This document shows positions 8,062 through 16,932 of a stretch of 64,000 nucleotides of DNA, piece by piece. Position 1 is the stretch's first letter, and each line of letters begins with the position of its first letter. The notes under the pieces are model-generated. The model was not told the origin of the DNA, searched no databases, and saw nothing but the letters and a program-made list of their open reading frames with translations. The stretch is from the NCBI RefSeq assembly GCF_012427705.1, contig NZ_CP048602.1, positions 1,426,001-1,490,000 of the forward strand, written 5' to 3'. Source of the DNA: Vreelandella piezotolerans (lineage in GTDB: Bacteria; Pseudomonadota; Gammaproteobacteria; Pseudomonadales; Halomonadaceae). The translations under genes and the position numbers were made by a program.

Positions 8062-9206
8062 TGGACGAGCAGACGCACGCGCTTTTTCACACCATGATAA
8101 CCCGCTGCTTAGCACAGGAAGTCGCGCCGTATTACCCACAGTGGGAAGAGGCTGGCGAGATTCCACGTTCGTTATGGCAGGCACTAGGAGCCGCTGGATT
8201 GCTTGGGATAGATCTAGAGGAGACGTACGGCGGCTCTGGAGCGGATATTGCCATCACACAGTTGGCGCTTGAAGAGATGTCTCGCCATGGCTTTGGTGGC
8301 CTTGCCAGTGCCTACAACATTCACGCCAATATCGTGATGCCCTATGTACTGAATCTGGGGTCGCCTGAACAAAAAGAGACATGGCTGCCGCGAATGGCTC
8401 AAGGTGAGTGCTTAGGAGCGATTGCCATGAGCGAACCTCATGCAGGCAGTGACTTGGCCGCAATGAGAACGCGTGCCACCCCAACAGATCAGGGTTGGCA
8501 GCTCGATGGCAGCAAACTGTTTATCACCAACGGTCAAGTAGCTGACCTGGTGATTGTCTGCGCAAAAACGGATCCTACTGCTGGCGCAAAAGGGGTCTCG
8601 CTATTTTTGGTGGACACCACGTTGCCTGGTTTTTCCCGGGGTAAGCCGATCAAAAAAATAGGTCAGCATGCCAGTGATACGGCGGAGCTAGCCTTCGATC
8701 AATTACAGCTGCCTACCAACGCGCTACTGGGTAAAGAGGGCGAAGGGTTTCGCTATCTCATGCAAGAGCTGCTCCGTGAGCGTTTGGGGGTGGGCGCCCA
8801 AGCGTTGGGGGCGATAGAAGGGGCGCTGGCGCTAACGCTTGAGTACGTCACCCAGCGGGAAGCCTTTGGCCAGCGGATCGCCGATTTTCAAAATACCCGC
8901 TTTACGCTGGCGCAGATTAAAGCCCAGCTAGAGATGGCAAGGGCTTACTTCGAGCAGTGTGTCGAACGGTATCGACAAGGCACCATGAGTAGCACCGATG
9001 CGGCTATTCTCAAGTTACAGCTGAGCGAGCTGCAGTGCCATGCAATTGATCGCTGCTTGCAGCTATTTGGTGGCTACGGCTACACCCAGGAGTACCCCAT
9101 TTCACGCTTTTATCTGGATGCACGGGTACAAACGATTTATGCCGGCAGTTCTGAAATCATGAAAGAAGTGATCGCGCGCTCGCTGCTGGGCAAAGCTTCT
9201 GAATAG
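8061..9206 (+). CDS. Acyl-CoA dehydrogenase
   Basis: 381-residue FAD enzyme catalysing alpha,beta-dehydrogenation of an acyl-CoA, the first oxidative step of beta-oxidation. Shows the FAD/substrate motif IAMSEPHAGSDLAAMRT near residue 125, QREAFGQRIADFQ near 275 and the C-terminal signature GGYGYTQEYPISRFYLDAR. The catalytic Glu is expected in IYAGSSEIMKE. The start is set at the second ATG of ATGATG (8061), because AGGAG at 8051-8055 is 5 bases from it but only 2 from the first. The TGATG overlap with the ligase stop indicates translational coupling. Confidence 0.94.
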   Translation: MDEQTHALFHTMITRCLAQEVAPYYPQWEEAGEIPRSLWQALGAAGLLGIDLEETYGGSGADIAITQLALEEMSRHGFGGLASAYNIHANIVMPYVLNLGSPEQKETWLPRMAQGECLGAIAMSEPHAGSDLAAMRTRATPTDQGWQLDGSKLFITNGQVADLVIVCAKTDPTAGAKGVSLFLVDTTLPGFSRGKPIKKIGQHASDTAELAFDQLQLPTNALLGKEGEGFRYLMQELLRERLGVGAQALGAIEGALALTLEYVTQREAFGQRIADFQNTRFTLAQIKAQLEMARAYFEQCVERYRQGTMSSTDAAILKLQLSELQCHAIDRCLQLFGGYGYTQEYPISRFYLDARVQTIYAGSSEIMKEVIARSLLGKASE

Positions 9207-9246
9207 GCGGAAAGCGTGAGCGTGTCATGTTCAACAAGGAGAAGAT

Positions 9247-10431
9247 ATGCAGCTGGATAGCGTAGTCATCGTGGGCGGTGCACGTACGGCCATCGGCGGG
9301 TTTGGCGGGGCGCTGTCAACGTTTGCCCCGCACGAGTTAGGTACCATCACGGCCATAGAGGCGCTACGCCGAGCTGGGGTAGACGGCGCCGATATTGATC
9401 ACTCAGTGTACGGTCATATTATTACCACCGGCCCACAAGATGCCTACTTGGCTCGCCATGTTGCGCTCGATGCAGGCGTCCCTAAAGAAGCCGGCGCCTT
9501 TAATGTTAATCGGCTGTGCGGCTCCGGAGTCCAAGCGGTGGTGTCAGCGGCGCAGCAAATTGCCATGGGTGATAGCCGTCTTGCCTTAGCGGGCGGTGCC
9601 GAAACCATGTCCCGTGGTGCCTACGTATTGGCTCCCCAGGCGCGTCATGGCATCCGTATGGGTGACACTTCCCTTCAAGACTTGACCCTGGGGGTGCTCA
9701 GCGACCCATTTGGCAGTGGTCACATGGGGCTCACCGCTGAAAATATCGCTCAGCAGTATGGATTGAGTCGTGAGCAGTTGGATCAGTTCGCCCTCGATAG
9801 CCATCAAAAAGCAGCGCGGGCGATATCAGAAGGGCGTTTTGATACTCAAATCGTGCCAGTTGAGGTGACGAAAGGTAAGCAAACGCTGGCCTTTGCCCGT
9901 GATGAGCATGTCCGAGAGGGTGTTGAACTCGGTGATTTAGCACGTCTAAAACCTGCGTTCAAACGCGGCGGCGTGGTCACGGCTGGCAACGCCTCGGGTA
10001 TTAATGATGGCGCGGCAACGCTGGTCTTGGCTCATGCCGAAGAGGCGCAGACTCGGGGGCTCACTGTGCGTGCGCGGCTTCGAGTCGCCACCACCGCGGG
10101 TGTGGAGCCATCGCTGATGGGGTTAGGGCCGATTCCTGCGGTCAAGCGCTGCCTAACGCAGGCAGGGCTAACGATCAACGATATCGATGTGATTGAATCC
10201 AATGAAGCGTTCGCGGCCCAAGCGATGGCAGTGGCCGCGACGCTCGGCTTTCCGCTCGAAAAGCTCAATCCCAATGGTGGAGCGGTGGCGCTTGGCCACC
10301 CCGTGGGGGCGACGGGCGCCATCTTAATCTTGAAGGCGCTGCATGAGTTGGAGCGTATTCAGGGGCGCTTTGGATTGATTACGCTCTGCATTGGCGGTGG
10401 GCAAGGCATCGCGCTGTTGATCGAGCGCTAA
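9247..10431 (+). CDS. Acetyl-CoA acetyltransferase (thiolase)
   Basis: 394-residue thiolase of full length. The nucleophilic Cys lies in NRLCGSGVQAV near residue 88; the second active-site elements are NEAFAAQAM, GGAVALGHPVGATGA and the C-terminal CIGGGQGIALLIE. Thiolases of this family cleave 3-ketoacyl-CoA or condense two acetyl-CoA. In a cluster with two CoA ligases and an acyl-CoA dehydrogenase, the degradative direction is likely. The cluster lacks its own enoyl-CoA hydratase and hydroxyacyl-CoA dehydrogenase, which FadB (18347-20533) could supply. AAGGAG precedes the ATG. Confidence 0.93.
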   Translation: MQLDSVVIVGGARTAIGGFGGALSTFAPHELGTITAIEALRRAGVDGADIDHSVYGHIITTGPQDAYLARHVALDAGVPKEAGAFNVNRLCGSGVQAVVSAAQQIAMGDSRLALAGGAETMSRGAYVLAPQARHGIRMGDTSLQDLTLGVLSDPFGSGHMGLTAENIAQQYGLSREQLDQFALDSHQKAARAISEGRFDTQIVPVEVTKGKQTLAFARDEHVREGVELGDLARLKPAFKRGGVVTAGNASGINDGAATLVLAHAEEAQTRGLTVRARLRVATTAGVEPSLMGLGPIPAVKRCLTQAGLTINDIDVIESNEAFAAQAMAVAATLGFPLEKLNPNGGAVALGHPVGATGAILILKALHELERIQGRFGLITLCIGGGQGIALLIER

Positions 10432-10469
10432 GCCGCCCCGGTATCCAATAACAATCAAAGGTAGGTCTT

Positions 10470-12122
10470 ATGTCGACGATAACGCCAAAACTGCTTCCTT
10501 CGACGTCCTCTGCCACCAACCCTCCCATGCTGATCAAGGATCTGCTGGAGTCCGGTGTGCGCATGGCGGGCAACAATCAGATTGTGTATCGTGATCAAAC
10601 CCGTCACGACTACCGTCGGTTTCAAGAGCGTGTTCATCAGTTGGCCCACCTTTTAACCTCACAAGGCGTTCAGGCCGGTGACGTGGTGGCCGTGCTCGAT
10701 TGGGACAGCCACCGCTATCTAGAGTGTTTTTTCGCCATTCCCATGATCGGTGCGGTGCTACACACAGTGAATGTCCGCTTAGCGCCTGAGCAGATCCTAT
10801 ACACCATGGAACACGCGGAAGATGTCTTTGTGCTGGTGCATGAAGACTTTGTGCCCCTGTTGGAACCGCTGGCCCATCAGTTGCCCAATATTCGCGGTTA
10901 TCTACTCTGCCAGGAAACCACCCAGGAAGTGACCACTCCGCTCCCCCTGGTGGGAGAGTTTGAAACGCTGCTGGCTGAGCAACCCAGCCACTATGAGTTT
11001 CCCACGTTCGATGAAAATGGCGTGGCCACCCTGTTCTACACCACCGGTACCACGGGCAATCCGAAAGGGGTGTTTTTCACCCACCGTCAGCTTGTGTTGC
11101 ACACGCTAGGTGAAGCCAGCACGTTCCAAGCGCCCGGCTTCGAGCTGCTGAACCGAGATAAGGTGTATATGCCGATTACGCCGATGTTTCACGTGCATGC
11201 CTGGGGCGTCCCTTACACCGCCACGCTGTTAGGGGCGACACAGGTGTATCCGGGCAAATACGAGCCCGAGATGCTGGTGAAGCTGCTGGTCAGTGAAAAG
11301 GTCGATTTTTCGCACTGTGTACCGACGCTGCTCAACATGGTGGTCAGTGCCGAGGCGATTGCGTCGAAGAAGGTCGATCTAACTGGCTGGAAGGTTCTGG
11401 TAGGCGGCAGCGCACTGACTCAGGCATTGGCAAGTCGTGCCTGGGCGTTGGGGATCGATACCCGTAGCGCCTACGGGATGTCGGAAACCTGCCCGCTGCT
11501 CACGGCCGATATATTACCGAAAGAAGTCACTGAGGCTGACTTCGAGCATCAGCTTCCGTGGCGCTGCAAAGCGGGGCTTCCGGTGCCGTTTGTCAGGCTG
11601 CAGGTGGTCGATCTCGACGGCCAACCGCTCCCCCACGATGGTAAAAGCGTGGGCGAAGTGCGTGTTCAAGCGCCTTGGCTCACCCAGGCTTACTATAAAG
11701 AAGAGCAGCGCAGTGAAGAGCTGTGGCAGGATGGCTGGCTGCATACCGGGGATGTGGGATCGCTGGACGAGCACGGCTTCCTATCGATTAGCGACCGCAT
11801 TAAAGACGTCATCAAAACGGGCGGCGAATGGCTGTCATCGTTGGAGTTGGAAAGCTATATCAGCCAGTGCCCCGGGGTTGCTGAAGTAGCAGTGATTGGC
11901 GTGGCAGATGATAAATGGGGGGAGCGACCGGCTGCGCTGGTGGTGCCCAGTGATATCGAGCAACCGCCTACCGTTGAAGCGATTCAGGGCTTTATGGAGC
12001 AGTTTGTTGCGCAAGGAAAGCTGAACCGTTGGGGCGTTCCCTCGCTGATCCGTATCGTCGATGAAATCCCCAAAACCAGCGTCGGCAAGCTAGATAAAAA
12101 GCGCATCCGCACGGAGATATAA
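10470..12122 (+). CDS. Fatty acid-CoA ligase (long/medium-chain type)
   Basis: 550-residue AMP-forming acyl-CoA ligase. Motifs: TLFYTTGTTGNPKGVFFTHR near residue 190, SAYGMSETCPLLT near 340, DGWLHTGDVGSLDEHGF near 420, SDRIKDVIKTGGEWLSS and the catalytic-Lys motif IPKTSVGKLDKKR at the C-terminus. It belongs to the branch annotated as long-chain or medium-chain fatty acid-CoA ligase, and differs from the first ligase of the cluster. AAAGGTAGG lies just upstream of the ATG. It is the last gene of the catabolic group and faces the AraC-type regulator, with only 11 bases between the stops. Confidence 0.93.
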   Translation: MSTITPKLLPSTSSATNPPMLIKDLLESGVRMAGNNQIVYRDQTRHDYRRFQERVHQLAHLLTSQGVQAGDVVAVLDWDSHRYLECFFAIPMIGAVLHTVNVRLAPEQILYTMEHAEDVFVLVHEDFVPLLEPLAHQLPNIRGYLLCQETTQEVTTPLPLVGEFETLLAEQPSHYEFPTFDENGVATLFYTTGTTGNPKGVFFTHRQLVLHTLGEASTFQAPGFELLNRDKVYMPITPMFHVHAWGVPYTATLLGATQVYPGKYEPEMLVKLLVSEKVDFSHCVPTLLNMVVSAEAIASKKVDLTGWKVLVGGSALTQALASRAWALGIDTRSAYGMSETCPLLTADILPKEVTEADFEHQLPWRCKAGLPVPFVRLQVVDLDGQPLPHDGKSVGEVRVQAPWLTQAYYKEEQRSEELWQDGWLHTGDVGSLDEHGFLSISDRIKDVIKTGGEWLSSLELESYISQCPGVAEVAVIGVADDKWGERPAALVVPSDIEQPPTVEAIQGFMEQFVAQGKLNRWGVPSLIRIVDEIPKTSVGKLDKKRIRTEI

Positions 12123-12133
12123 ACGCCAACGTT

Positions 12134-13138
12134 TCACCCTGTCGCCTGCGCCTTACGGTAGGCGGCAGGGGAGTTTCCCGTCCACTGCTTGAAGGCGCGG
12201 CTGAAGCAGGCTAAGTCCTCGAAGCCCAGCGTTTCTGCGATGGAAGCGAGCGTCCGATGGCTTCGGGTGAGCGCTTGAATCGCATAGTCACGGCGGTACT
12301 CATCTTTCACGGCTTGGAAGTGCGTCCCCTCCAGTCGTAAATGCCTCGATAGTGTTCGAACGGAGACATGCAGTGCCTCGGCGACCTCTTGCACGGTACA
12401 CGCATCCGGCAGGTGACGGCTGAGATGCTCTCTCACCCGGTGAGTCGCTAAACGATCTTCAAACGAGACATAGAACCAATCCGCGGGGGCGCGCTGTAAA
12501 AAAGCCCCCAGGTGCCGCTTCGTTTGCCGGATAGGCTGCTCCAATAGCGACTTATCGAAGTAAACGGCCGTTTGTGGCTGATCGAATTTTACTTTGCCAG
12601 GGTAGAAGTAGAGGTAGTCGGCACTGTGTGTGGGTTGCGGATAGCTGCACTCCATCAACACGGGCGGTATCTTGCGAGCGATCAACCATGAAGCGATGCC
12701 ATGAAAAAGCTTGAGCATTAATTCGTGCACGAAAATACGGCTGCCCGGCAGCGGCGCATGCTCCTCGAGCGCCATCCTCGCTAGGTCGTTGTCGATGGTA
12801 AAGGTGTAGCCAAAGTCATCCAGCATGATGCGAAAAAACTGGGTGTAGCGATGGAGGGCTACCTGGAGCGTTGGCGCGTCCAACATACTCAAGCAAAGCA
12901 GCTTGAGCGTTCCGCAGCGTAACGGGCGGGAGAAAAAGCGCGGCGTTTCATCGTCTAACTCGACGGCCAGCCGACGATATAACTCCGCGAACTGCTCGAC
13001 GGTAACACGCCCGTGAGGGGCGCTGAGTAAAAAGGGGGAAATGCCCGCCTGTACTAGATAATGCGTGGGGGGCTGCCCCGCAAATGTAAGGCCACGAAAG
13101 AGTTCGTTGACGAAATGCATGGAGACCGTAACTGTCAC
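12134..13138 (-). CDS. AraC family transcriptional regulator
   Basis: 334-residue regulator. Residues about 20-200 match the arabinose-binding-like effector domain found in OruR/ArgR-type AraC proteins; the C-terminal 100 residues carry the double helix-turn-helix domain, with VQEVAEALHVSVRTLSRHLR and SIAETLGFEDLACFSRAFKQ followed by the WTGNSPAAYRK signature. Regulators of this group commonly control adjacent lipid or carboxylate catabolism genes. Its position tail-to-tail with the acyl-CoA synthetase cluster makes that cluster its likely target, though no operator can be assigned with confidence. Confidence 0.92.
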   Translation of the reverse strand: MTVTVSMHFVNELFRGLTFAGQPPTHYLVQAGISPFLLSAPHGRVTVEQFAELYRRLAVELDDETPRFFSRPLRCGTLKLLCLSMLDAPTLQVALHRYTQFFRIMLDDFGYTFTIDNDLARMALEEHAPLPGSRIFVHELMLKLFHGIASWLIARKIPPVLMECSYPQPTHSADYLYFYPGKVKFDQPQTAVYFDKSLLEQPIRQTKRHLGAFLQRAPADWFYVSFEDRLATHRVREHLSRHLPDACTVQEVAEALHVSVRTLSRHLRLEGTHFQAVKDEYRRDYAIQALTRSHRTLASIAETLGFEDLACFSRAFKQWTGNSPAAYRKAQATG

Positions 13139-13291
13139 GGTGATTTCACCTTGCCCGCATCTTTAAACACCGCTTTATAGTCGTGATCCTTCCGTGACGT
13201 TAGCACGTTGTCTCGCTTGGCTCTACAAGGGTGCATCGTAATTCGGAAGCATGCGTTACACTGTGCGCCTCACGATGAAGGAGGACACTGC

Positions 13292-15211
13292 GTGACCCTG
13301 TTACGACTCGAACAGCTGCAACTCGCTTACGGCACCCAAGTACTGCTCGATCGCGCCGACCTGACGGTTGAAAGAGGCGAGCGGCTGGCGCTGGTCGGAC
13401 GCAACGGCACCGGTAAATCCACGCTACTCAAGCTCGTAGCGGGCGATATTCAGCCAGATGATGGCACCATTTGGCGCGCCCCCGGTTTGAAAATCGGCGT
13501 GCTGGCTCAGGAGCTTCCCGAATCCTCGGGGATGACCATCTTCGATATGGTGGCCCAAGGCCTGCCCGAAGCAGGTGAGCTGCTGTCGGAATATCAACAC
13601 CTGATCAACGATCCTGACCCGGACATGAATCGCATGGCGACGCTTCAGACGCGGCTCGAGGCCATTGACGGCTGGTCGTTTCATCAGCGTATCGATGTCG
13701 TGCTCACACGACTGGGTTTGCCACCCGAAGCGGAGATGAGCGCACTTTCCGGCGGCTGGCGTCGTCGGGTGGCGCTGGCCCGTGCGCTGGTTTCCGAGCC
13801 GGACCTACTGCTGCTGGATGAGCCGACCAACCATTTGGACCTCGATACCATCGCGTGGCTGGAAGAGCAGCTGCTCGCTTTCAACGGCGCTGTGCTGCTG
13901 ATCACCCACGACCGTGCGTTTCTGTCGAAACTCGCCACGAATATTTTAGAACTGGATCGCGGGAAGCTCGGGCGTTATCCCGGTGTCTACAGCGAGTATC
14001 AAGAGCGCAAACAGCACGAGCTGGAGGTCGAATCGCGCGAAAATGCATTGTTCGATAAAAAGCTCGCTCAGGAAGAGGCCTGGATTCGCCAGGGGATCAA
14101 AGCGCGCCGTACCCGTAACGAAGGGCGCGTCCGCGCGCTAGAAGCCATGCGCAATGAGCGCAGCCAACGCCGCGAGCGTCAAGGCACCGCCAATCTCACG
14201 GTGGATAGTGGCGAACGCACCGGTAAGCGGGTGGTCGAGCTCAAAGGCGTTACTCAGCGCTTTGGTGATGAGGTGATCCTGCGCAACGTGAACCTGGAAG
14301 TGATGCGTGGCGACCGCATCGGCTTCTTGGGGCGTAACGGTGCCGGTAAAACCACGCTGTTGAAAATATTGCTTGGCGAGCTGGCCCCTACCGAAGGCAG
14401 CGTACAGTTGGGCACTAATCTCAAAGTGGCCTATTTTGATCAGCTACGGGCCGGCCTCGAGTTGGAAAAAACGGTGTATGACAACGTAGCCCAGGGGAGT
14501 GATCGCGTTAGCGTGGGCGGTAAAGACCGCCATGTCATGAGCTACCTGCAAGATTTTCTGTTCACCCCAGACCGCGTTCGTCAGCCAGTGAAAGCGCTTT
14601 CCGGTGGTGAGTCCAATCGCCTGCTCTTAGCCAAGTTGTTCACGCAGCCTGCTAACGTGTTGGTGCTGGATGAGCCCACCAACGACCTGGACATGGAAAC
14701 CCTGGAGCTACTCGAAGAGCTACTGCTCGATTTTGATGGCACGCTGCTTCTGGTTTCCCACGACCGAACCTTCATGGATAACGTGGTGACCAGCATGCTG
14801 GCCTTCGAAGGTGAAGGGCGTGTGCGCGAATACGTGGGGGGCTACACCGACTGGATTCGTCAAGGAGGGCAGCTGCCGCCCGCTCCCTGGGAGGGGGCAG
14901 CGCGTCAACAAACGGAGCCTACTCGCGCAGCGGAAGAAAAAACGCCACCGGCAATGGCGGCGGAGCCTGCGAAAAAAACCGTCAAGCTCTCTTACAAGCT
15001 TCAACGTGAATTGGATGCGCTGCCTGCTGATATCGAACGGCTAGAGAGTGACGTGGAAGCACTTGAGAAAGAGATTGGCGACCCCGCTTTTTATCAGCAG
15101 GAAGCCACGGCGGTCACTGCCAAGCTACAGTCACTCGAGAAGGCCCAGCAAGCGTTGGATAGTGCCATGGAGCGCTGGATGGAGTTAGAAGCCATGGCGA
15201 ACGGAGAATAG
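13292..15211 (+). CDS. uup: ABC-F family ATPase Uup
   Basis: 639-residue soluble ABC-F protein with two nucleotide-binding domains. Walker A motifs are GRNGTGKST (near residue 37) and GRNGAGKTT (near 350); signature motifs are LSGGWRRRVALAR and LSGGESNRLLLAK; Walker B segments are LLLLDEPTNHLDL and VLVLDEPTNDLDM. The C-terminal 90 residues form the charged coiled coil typical of Uup, a ribosome-associated and DNA-binding protein linked to transposon precise excision. The length is very close to E. coli Uup. The GTG at 13292 is chosen because GGAGG lies 8 bases upstream; the frame continues further upstream without support. A terminator follows at 15230-15251. Confidence 0.94.
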   Translation: MTLLRLEQLQLAYGTQVLLDRADLTVERGERLALVGRNGTGKSTLLKLVAGDIQPDDGTIWRAPGLKIGVLAQELPESSGMTIFDMVAQGLPEAGELLSEYQHLINDPDPDMNRMATLQTRLEAIDGWSFHQRIDVVLTRLGLPPEAEMSALSGGWRRRVALARALVSEPDLLLLDEPTNHLDLDTIAWLEEQLLAFNGAVLLITHDRAFLSKLATNILELDRGKLGRYPGVYSEYQERKQHELEVESRENALFDKKLAQEEAWIRQGIKARRTRNEGRVRALEAMRNERSQRRERQGTANLTVDSGERTGKRVVELKGVTQRFGDEVILRNVNLEVMRGDRIGFLGRNGAGKTTLLKILLGELAPTEGSVQLGTNLKVAYFDQLRAGLELEKTVYDNVAQGSDRVSVGGKDRHVMSYLQDFLFTPDRVRQPVKALSGGESNRLLLAKLFTQPANVLVLDEPTNDLDMETLELLEELLLDFDGTLLLVSHDRTFMDNVVTSMLAFEGEGRVREYVGGYTDWIRQGGQLPPAPWEGAARQQTEPTRAAEEKTPPAMAAEPAKKTVKLSYKLQRELDALPADIERLESDVEALEKEIGDPAFYQQEATAVTAKLQSLEKAQQALDSAMERWMELEAMANGE

Positions 15212-15229
15212 AACGCGTAGTGAAATGCC

Positions 15230-15251
15230 AAAGGCCCCGTGAGGGGCCTTT
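15230..15251 (+). terminator. Hairpin terminator between uup and usp
   Basis: Perfect 9-base stem AAAGGCCCC / GGGGCCTTT with a GTGA loop, 19 bases after the uup stop and 12 bases from the convergent universal stress protein stop. The flanking A and T runs make it usable from both strands, although the U tract is short. Confidence 0.75.
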
Positions 15252-15263
15252 GAGATTGACAAG

Positions 15264-15716
15264 TCACTCGTCGCTTTTTTCACCTTTTTTACCCACACGC
15301 ACGGCGAGCACATCGCACTGTGCGCCGTGAAGAACACCGGTCGACGTAGAGCCCAGTAACAGCGCGAAACCGTGGCGACCATGGGAGCCGACCACGATCA
15401 AGTCGACGTTATGCTCATCGGCGAAACGGTGGATCTCGGTGTCAGGCATACCCACGACTACGTGTTGATCGGCGGCGTCGACGTGGGGAGCAGCAATGTC
15501 AGCCAAGCGTTTTTTGGCATGATCATCGAGCTGGTCTTGTATGCTGGTGAGGTCCATGGGTATGTCGCCGCCGTAGGCGAATCCCAAGGGTTCCAGAGTG
15601 TGCATGATCGAAATTTTCGCGCCGTTGTTGCGCTCGGCAATCGCCACCGCACGCTCAAGGATTTTGTGAGAGTCTTTGGTTAAGTCGACGGCGACCAGGA
15701 TATGGCGATAGCTCAT
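15264..15716 (-). CDS. Universal stress protein (UspA family)
   Basis: 150-residue single-domain cytoplasmic Usp. It starts MSYRHILVAVDLTKDSHKIL, the typical first strand and helix, and ends with the nucleotide-binding signature VVGSHGRHG then GSTSTGV, matching G-x2-G-x9-G-S/T of the ATP-binding Usp type. The start ATG at 15716 has AGGAG 7 bases upstream; an upstream extension of the frame to 15797 lacks any Shine-Dalgarno. Such proteins accumulate under starvation, osmotic or oxidative stress. The gene is monocistronic, tail-to-tail with uup. Confidence 0.94.
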   Translation of the reverse strand: MSYRHILVAVDLTKDSHKILERAVAIAERNNGAKISIMHTLEPLGFAYGGDIPMDLTSIQDQLDDHAKKRLADIAAPHVDAADQHVVVGMPDTEIHRFADEHNVDLIVVGSHGRHGFALLLGSTSTGVLHGAQCDVLAVRVGKKGEKSDE

Positions 15717-15861
15717 GGCGTATCTCCTTGGTGATGTGCCACACAGAAAGGCTCTGTTCGATACCTTTACTTTAGGTCTGAAAATGAATCTTAACAACGA
15801 CCTAGGTCATGGTTTTTAAATATTGCGAGTTGAGTTTGACGAAAAGAGGGTAAGCGTTGCA

Positions 15862-16404
15862 ATGGAATGGTTGATCATCGTTTTTATTCTGATGTTTGTG
15901 ATTGCGCCAGTCATGTGGTTAAAACCAAGCCCGCGCCAAAAGCGCCAGATGGCGCTGCGCTCCTGCGCAGCGCGTCAGGGGGTGACGGTCAAAATGGCCA
16001 AACCGCCGCTCCATCACTTTAGAGGCACCATGCCGGCTTATCGCTGGCACTACGCGCAGTCCGCGCCTGGGCCAGATTTTTTATTGGTGAGAAACTCCAA
16101 TGCCAGTGAGGCATTAGAGCCCTTTCATGCAGGCTGGCGCTGGCGCATTGCGCCGCTGCGTCCCTTGCCCGATGTGGCCAGCACACACTTACGAACTCTG
16201 TTAGAGCGTCTGCCTCAGGATGCGTTGGTATTGGAATCTAACGCCCATTCGCTGACGTTATGGTGGTGGGAATCACAAACCGCCGAGCGGTTTACGCGCT
16301 ATTTGGCGGATATCGAACCTCTCAAGAAGGCGTTAAGCGGCCTTTCAGACCACCCACCCGCCAAACCGCTAGCGCCAGATGGCGTGGAACAAGGAAACGT
16401 CTAA
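15862..16404 (+). CDS. Hypothetical single-pass membrane protein
   Basis: 180 residues, starting MEWLIIVFILMFVIAPVMWL, a single N-terminal transmembrane helix, followed by LKPSPRQKRQMALRSCAARQ and a soluble domain rich in Arg, Leu and Trp (a WWW run near residue 142). Similar proteins in Pseudomonas and Halomonas are sometimes labelled preprotein translocase YajC, but apart from the N-terminal helix I see no YajC features. The ATG at 15862 follows GAGGG; the upstream extension to 15823 lacks a better site. It ends 4 bases before the convergent MarR stop. Function unknown. Confidence 0.8.
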   Translation: MEWLIIVFILMFVIAPVMWLKPSPRQKRQMALRSCAARQGVTVKMAKPPLHHFRGTMPAYRWHYAQSAPGPDFLLVRNSNASEALEPFHAGWRWRIAPLRPLPDVASTHLRTLLERLPQDALVLESNAHSLTLWWWESQTAERFTRYLADIEPLKKALSGLSDHPPAKPLAPDGVEQGNV

Positions 16405-16407
16405 TGA

Positions 16408-16860
16408 CTAGGCTGTGGGGCTATCTTGGTCCCTTGCCTGAATCGCCAGACCGTTGGATTCGATCAGCGCAAGCCACTTATCCAACTGGTCCAGGTCCTG
16501 TTCGCTCAAGCCCGCTAGCATCTCCTGACGCGCAGCCAGTACCACACTATCGATCTGCTCCAGGAGCGGCATGGCGGCTGGGGTAAGATAGAGCCGTTTG
16601 CTGCGTCGATCGTTATCGCAGGCGCGACGCTCGACCAGACCTTGCGCCTCCAACTGTCCTAAAGTACGCACCAGCGACGGCGCCTCGACACCGATCGCGC
16701 GCGCCAAATCACACTGAGGATTGCCTTCCCCCAGTTTCCAAAGATGGTACAGCGTCACCCACCGGGTTTGGGTCAGCCCTAATGGTGCCAGCCTGCGATC
16801 GAGGATCGAGCGCCACAGATGGGGCAAACGAGCAATACGAAAACCAATTGTTGATGCCAT
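16408..16860 (-). CDS. MarR/SlyA family transcriptional regulator
   Basis: 150-residue winged-helix regulator. The N-terminal dimerisation helix leads into TQTRWVTLYHLWKLGEG, a recognition region VEAPSLVRTLGQLEAQGLVE, and the wing RRACDNDRRSKRLYLTPA, all typical of SlyA-like MarR proteins that bind palindromic operators and respond to small aromatic ligands or oxidants. It lies 72 bases downstream of the DUF5924 gene on the same strand and has a possible separate promoter in that gap. Its target is not evident from the sequence. Confidence 0.92.
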   Translation of the reverse strand: MASTIGFRIARLPHLWRSILDRRLAPLGLTQTRWVTLYHLWKLGEGNPQCDLARAIGVEAPSLVRTLGQLEAQGLVERRACDNDRRSKRLYLTPAAMPLLEQIDSVVLAARQEMLAGLSEQDLDQLDKWLALIESNGLAIQARDQDSPTA

Positions 16861-16932
16861 AGGTAACTAACTGCCGAAAAGTGTAAGTGAACGAATTGTC
16901 ATAAGCTGCGCCGCTGAATGCAAGGCGTTCTG

